Shown here: in pieces, positions 4,795-5,322 of the stretch
How positions within the stretch are numbered: position 1 is the first letter of the stretch
How the letters are laid out: each line of letters starts with the position of its first letter
Source of the DNA: Bacteroidetes bacterium UBA7688
Lineage (GTDB): Bacteria > Bacteroidota > Bacteroidia > Chitinophagales > Chitinophagaceae
NCBI GenBank assembly: GCA_002482815.1
Contig: DLGS01000011.1
Coordinates: forward strand, 1 to 5,322
Direction: 5' to 3'
Length of the DNA stretch: 5,322 nucleotides
Notes under the pieces: model-generated
Told to the model about the DNA's origin: nothing
The model's input: the letters and a program-made list of their open reading frames with translations, nothing else
Databases searched by the model: none
Program-made: the position numbers and the translations under genes

Positions 4795-5229
4795 ATGAGT
4801 AGTTCGGTAAGAGACGAAATGAATAAAAAGCTAAATGAAATTGTAGTTCCAGCATTACGACAATTAAACTTCAAGGGTTCGTTTCCTCACTTTAGACGAC
4901 AGACAACGGAACGAATAAACCTTTTGACATTTCAGTTTGACAGAAGTGGTGGTGGCTTCGTTATTGAAATTGCAAACTGTAAACCAGATGGTTTTACAAC
5001 TTCTTGGGGACTTGAGATTAAACCCAACAAGGTGACTGCTCATGACATGTATAAAAGAAAAAGGATTCAATCAAACATGAAAACAGAAAGTAGTTTGACT
5101 GAAGACTGGTTTCGTTACGACAAAATACATTTATTTGGGTTAGGTGATATTTATAAAAAAGTTTGTAAAGAAGTACTATCAAAACTTGACATCGCAGAAG
5201 ACTATTGGAGAAATGGAGAAATCAACTAA
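4795..5229 (+). CDS. DUF4304 domain protein
   Basis: The 144-aa product starts M-S-S-S-V-R-D-E-M and carries the DUF4304 pattern throughout: V-V-P-A-L-R near residues 18-23, F-K-G-S-F-P-H-F-R-R, then L-L-T-F-Q-F-D-R-S-G-G-G-F-V-I-E-I-A, and a later D-W-F-R-Y segment. The domain fills the protein, so it is a complete single-domain member, cytoplasmic with no signal or membrane segment. The family has no established biochemical function that I can name. DUF4304 genes are scattered singly in variable bacterial loci, which fits its place here, but any immunity role is inference. The start is supported by the AAAAAAGGA eight bases upstream. The gene is AT-rich like its two neighbours and stops two bases before a G followed by nine C. 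Confidence 0.85.
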   Translation: MSSSVRDEMNKKLNEIVVPALRQLNFKGSFPHFRRQTTERINLLTFQFDRSGGGFVIEIANCKPDGFTTSWGLEIKPNKVTAHDMYKRKRIQSNMKTESSLTEDWFRYDKIHLFGLGDIYKKVCKEVLSKLDIAEDYWRNGEIN

Positions 5230-5231
5230 TG

Positions 5232-5240
5232 CCCCCCCCC
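5232..5240. repeat. Run of nine C
   Basis: Nine consecutive C lie three bases after the DUF4304 stop codon, in otherwise AT-rich DNA. Being outside any coding frame, slippage here would not alter a protein. It may also be a place where the sequenced length is unreliable. Confidence 0.7.
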
Positions 5241-5243
5241 ATT

Positions 5244-5322
5244 CGGCGTAATCTGTAGCAGAGCAAAGCAGCAGAGCGGACTATGTCGAGGTTAAACTGC
5301 AGTCTCCTGACTGCTATGAAAA
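5244..5322. repeat. Nested palindromic element, second copy, cut by window end
   Basis: These 79 bases align without gaps to 3740-3818, with 8 differences (about 90% identity). The central hairpin GCAGTC-TCCT-GACTGC is unchanged. Only the left half is present; the right-hand inner and outer arms would lie beyond the window. In both copies the element starts shortly after the stop of a small accessory gene (14 bases in the first, 14 in this one), in the same orientation. Confidence 0.85.

Overview
The window looks like chromosomal DNA from the Bacteroidota, most likely the family Chitinophagaceae or a close relative. Three things support this. The core proteins are of Bacteroidota type: a TamL-like outer-membrane barrel, a secreted carboxypeptidase-regulatory-domain protein, and a TatC with a long first periplasmic loop. 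Promoter-like TAnnTTTG boxes sit just upstream of two genes. Most starts lack an obvious Shine-Dalgarno sequence. The family-level placement is inference from recalled protein families.

Positions 1-2980 are an ordinary housekeeping region, all on the + strand. It holds the 3' part of a BamA/TamA-family barrel gene (cut by the window edge), a secreted protein with a carboxypeptidase-like regulatory domain, tatC, and rpiB five bases behind tatC. A clear intrinsic terminator (2946-2976) closes the tatC-rpiB unit. Two of these genes concern the cell envelope (barrel, TatC); RpiB is a pentose-phosphate enzyme that probably only shares the transcript.

Positions 2980-5322 are different in character: AT-rich coding (for example 18 G+C in 3421-3480 against 34 G+C in 2641-2700), short single genes, and intergenic spaces full of repeats. 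Three small genes lie here: an unrecognised 144-aa protein, a DUF3806-like protein and a DUF4304 protein. Between them are a 105-bp sequence present twice that carries the 3' end of a lost coding region plus its terminator, a 20-bp leader present twice, a nested palindromic element present at 3740 and again at 5244 (cut by the window end), a second nested palindrome at 4653-4743 with the same arm topology but different arm sequence, a hairpin at 4554-4594, and three 22-bp-spaced short repeats at 2988-3044.

The best reading is a variable accessory island downstream of a conserved operon, made of one-gene modules separated by structured repeats. It resembles a gene-cassette array or a cluster of orphan immunity-type genes. 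Neither a recombinase nor a toxin is visible, so the mechanism and function are hypotheses.
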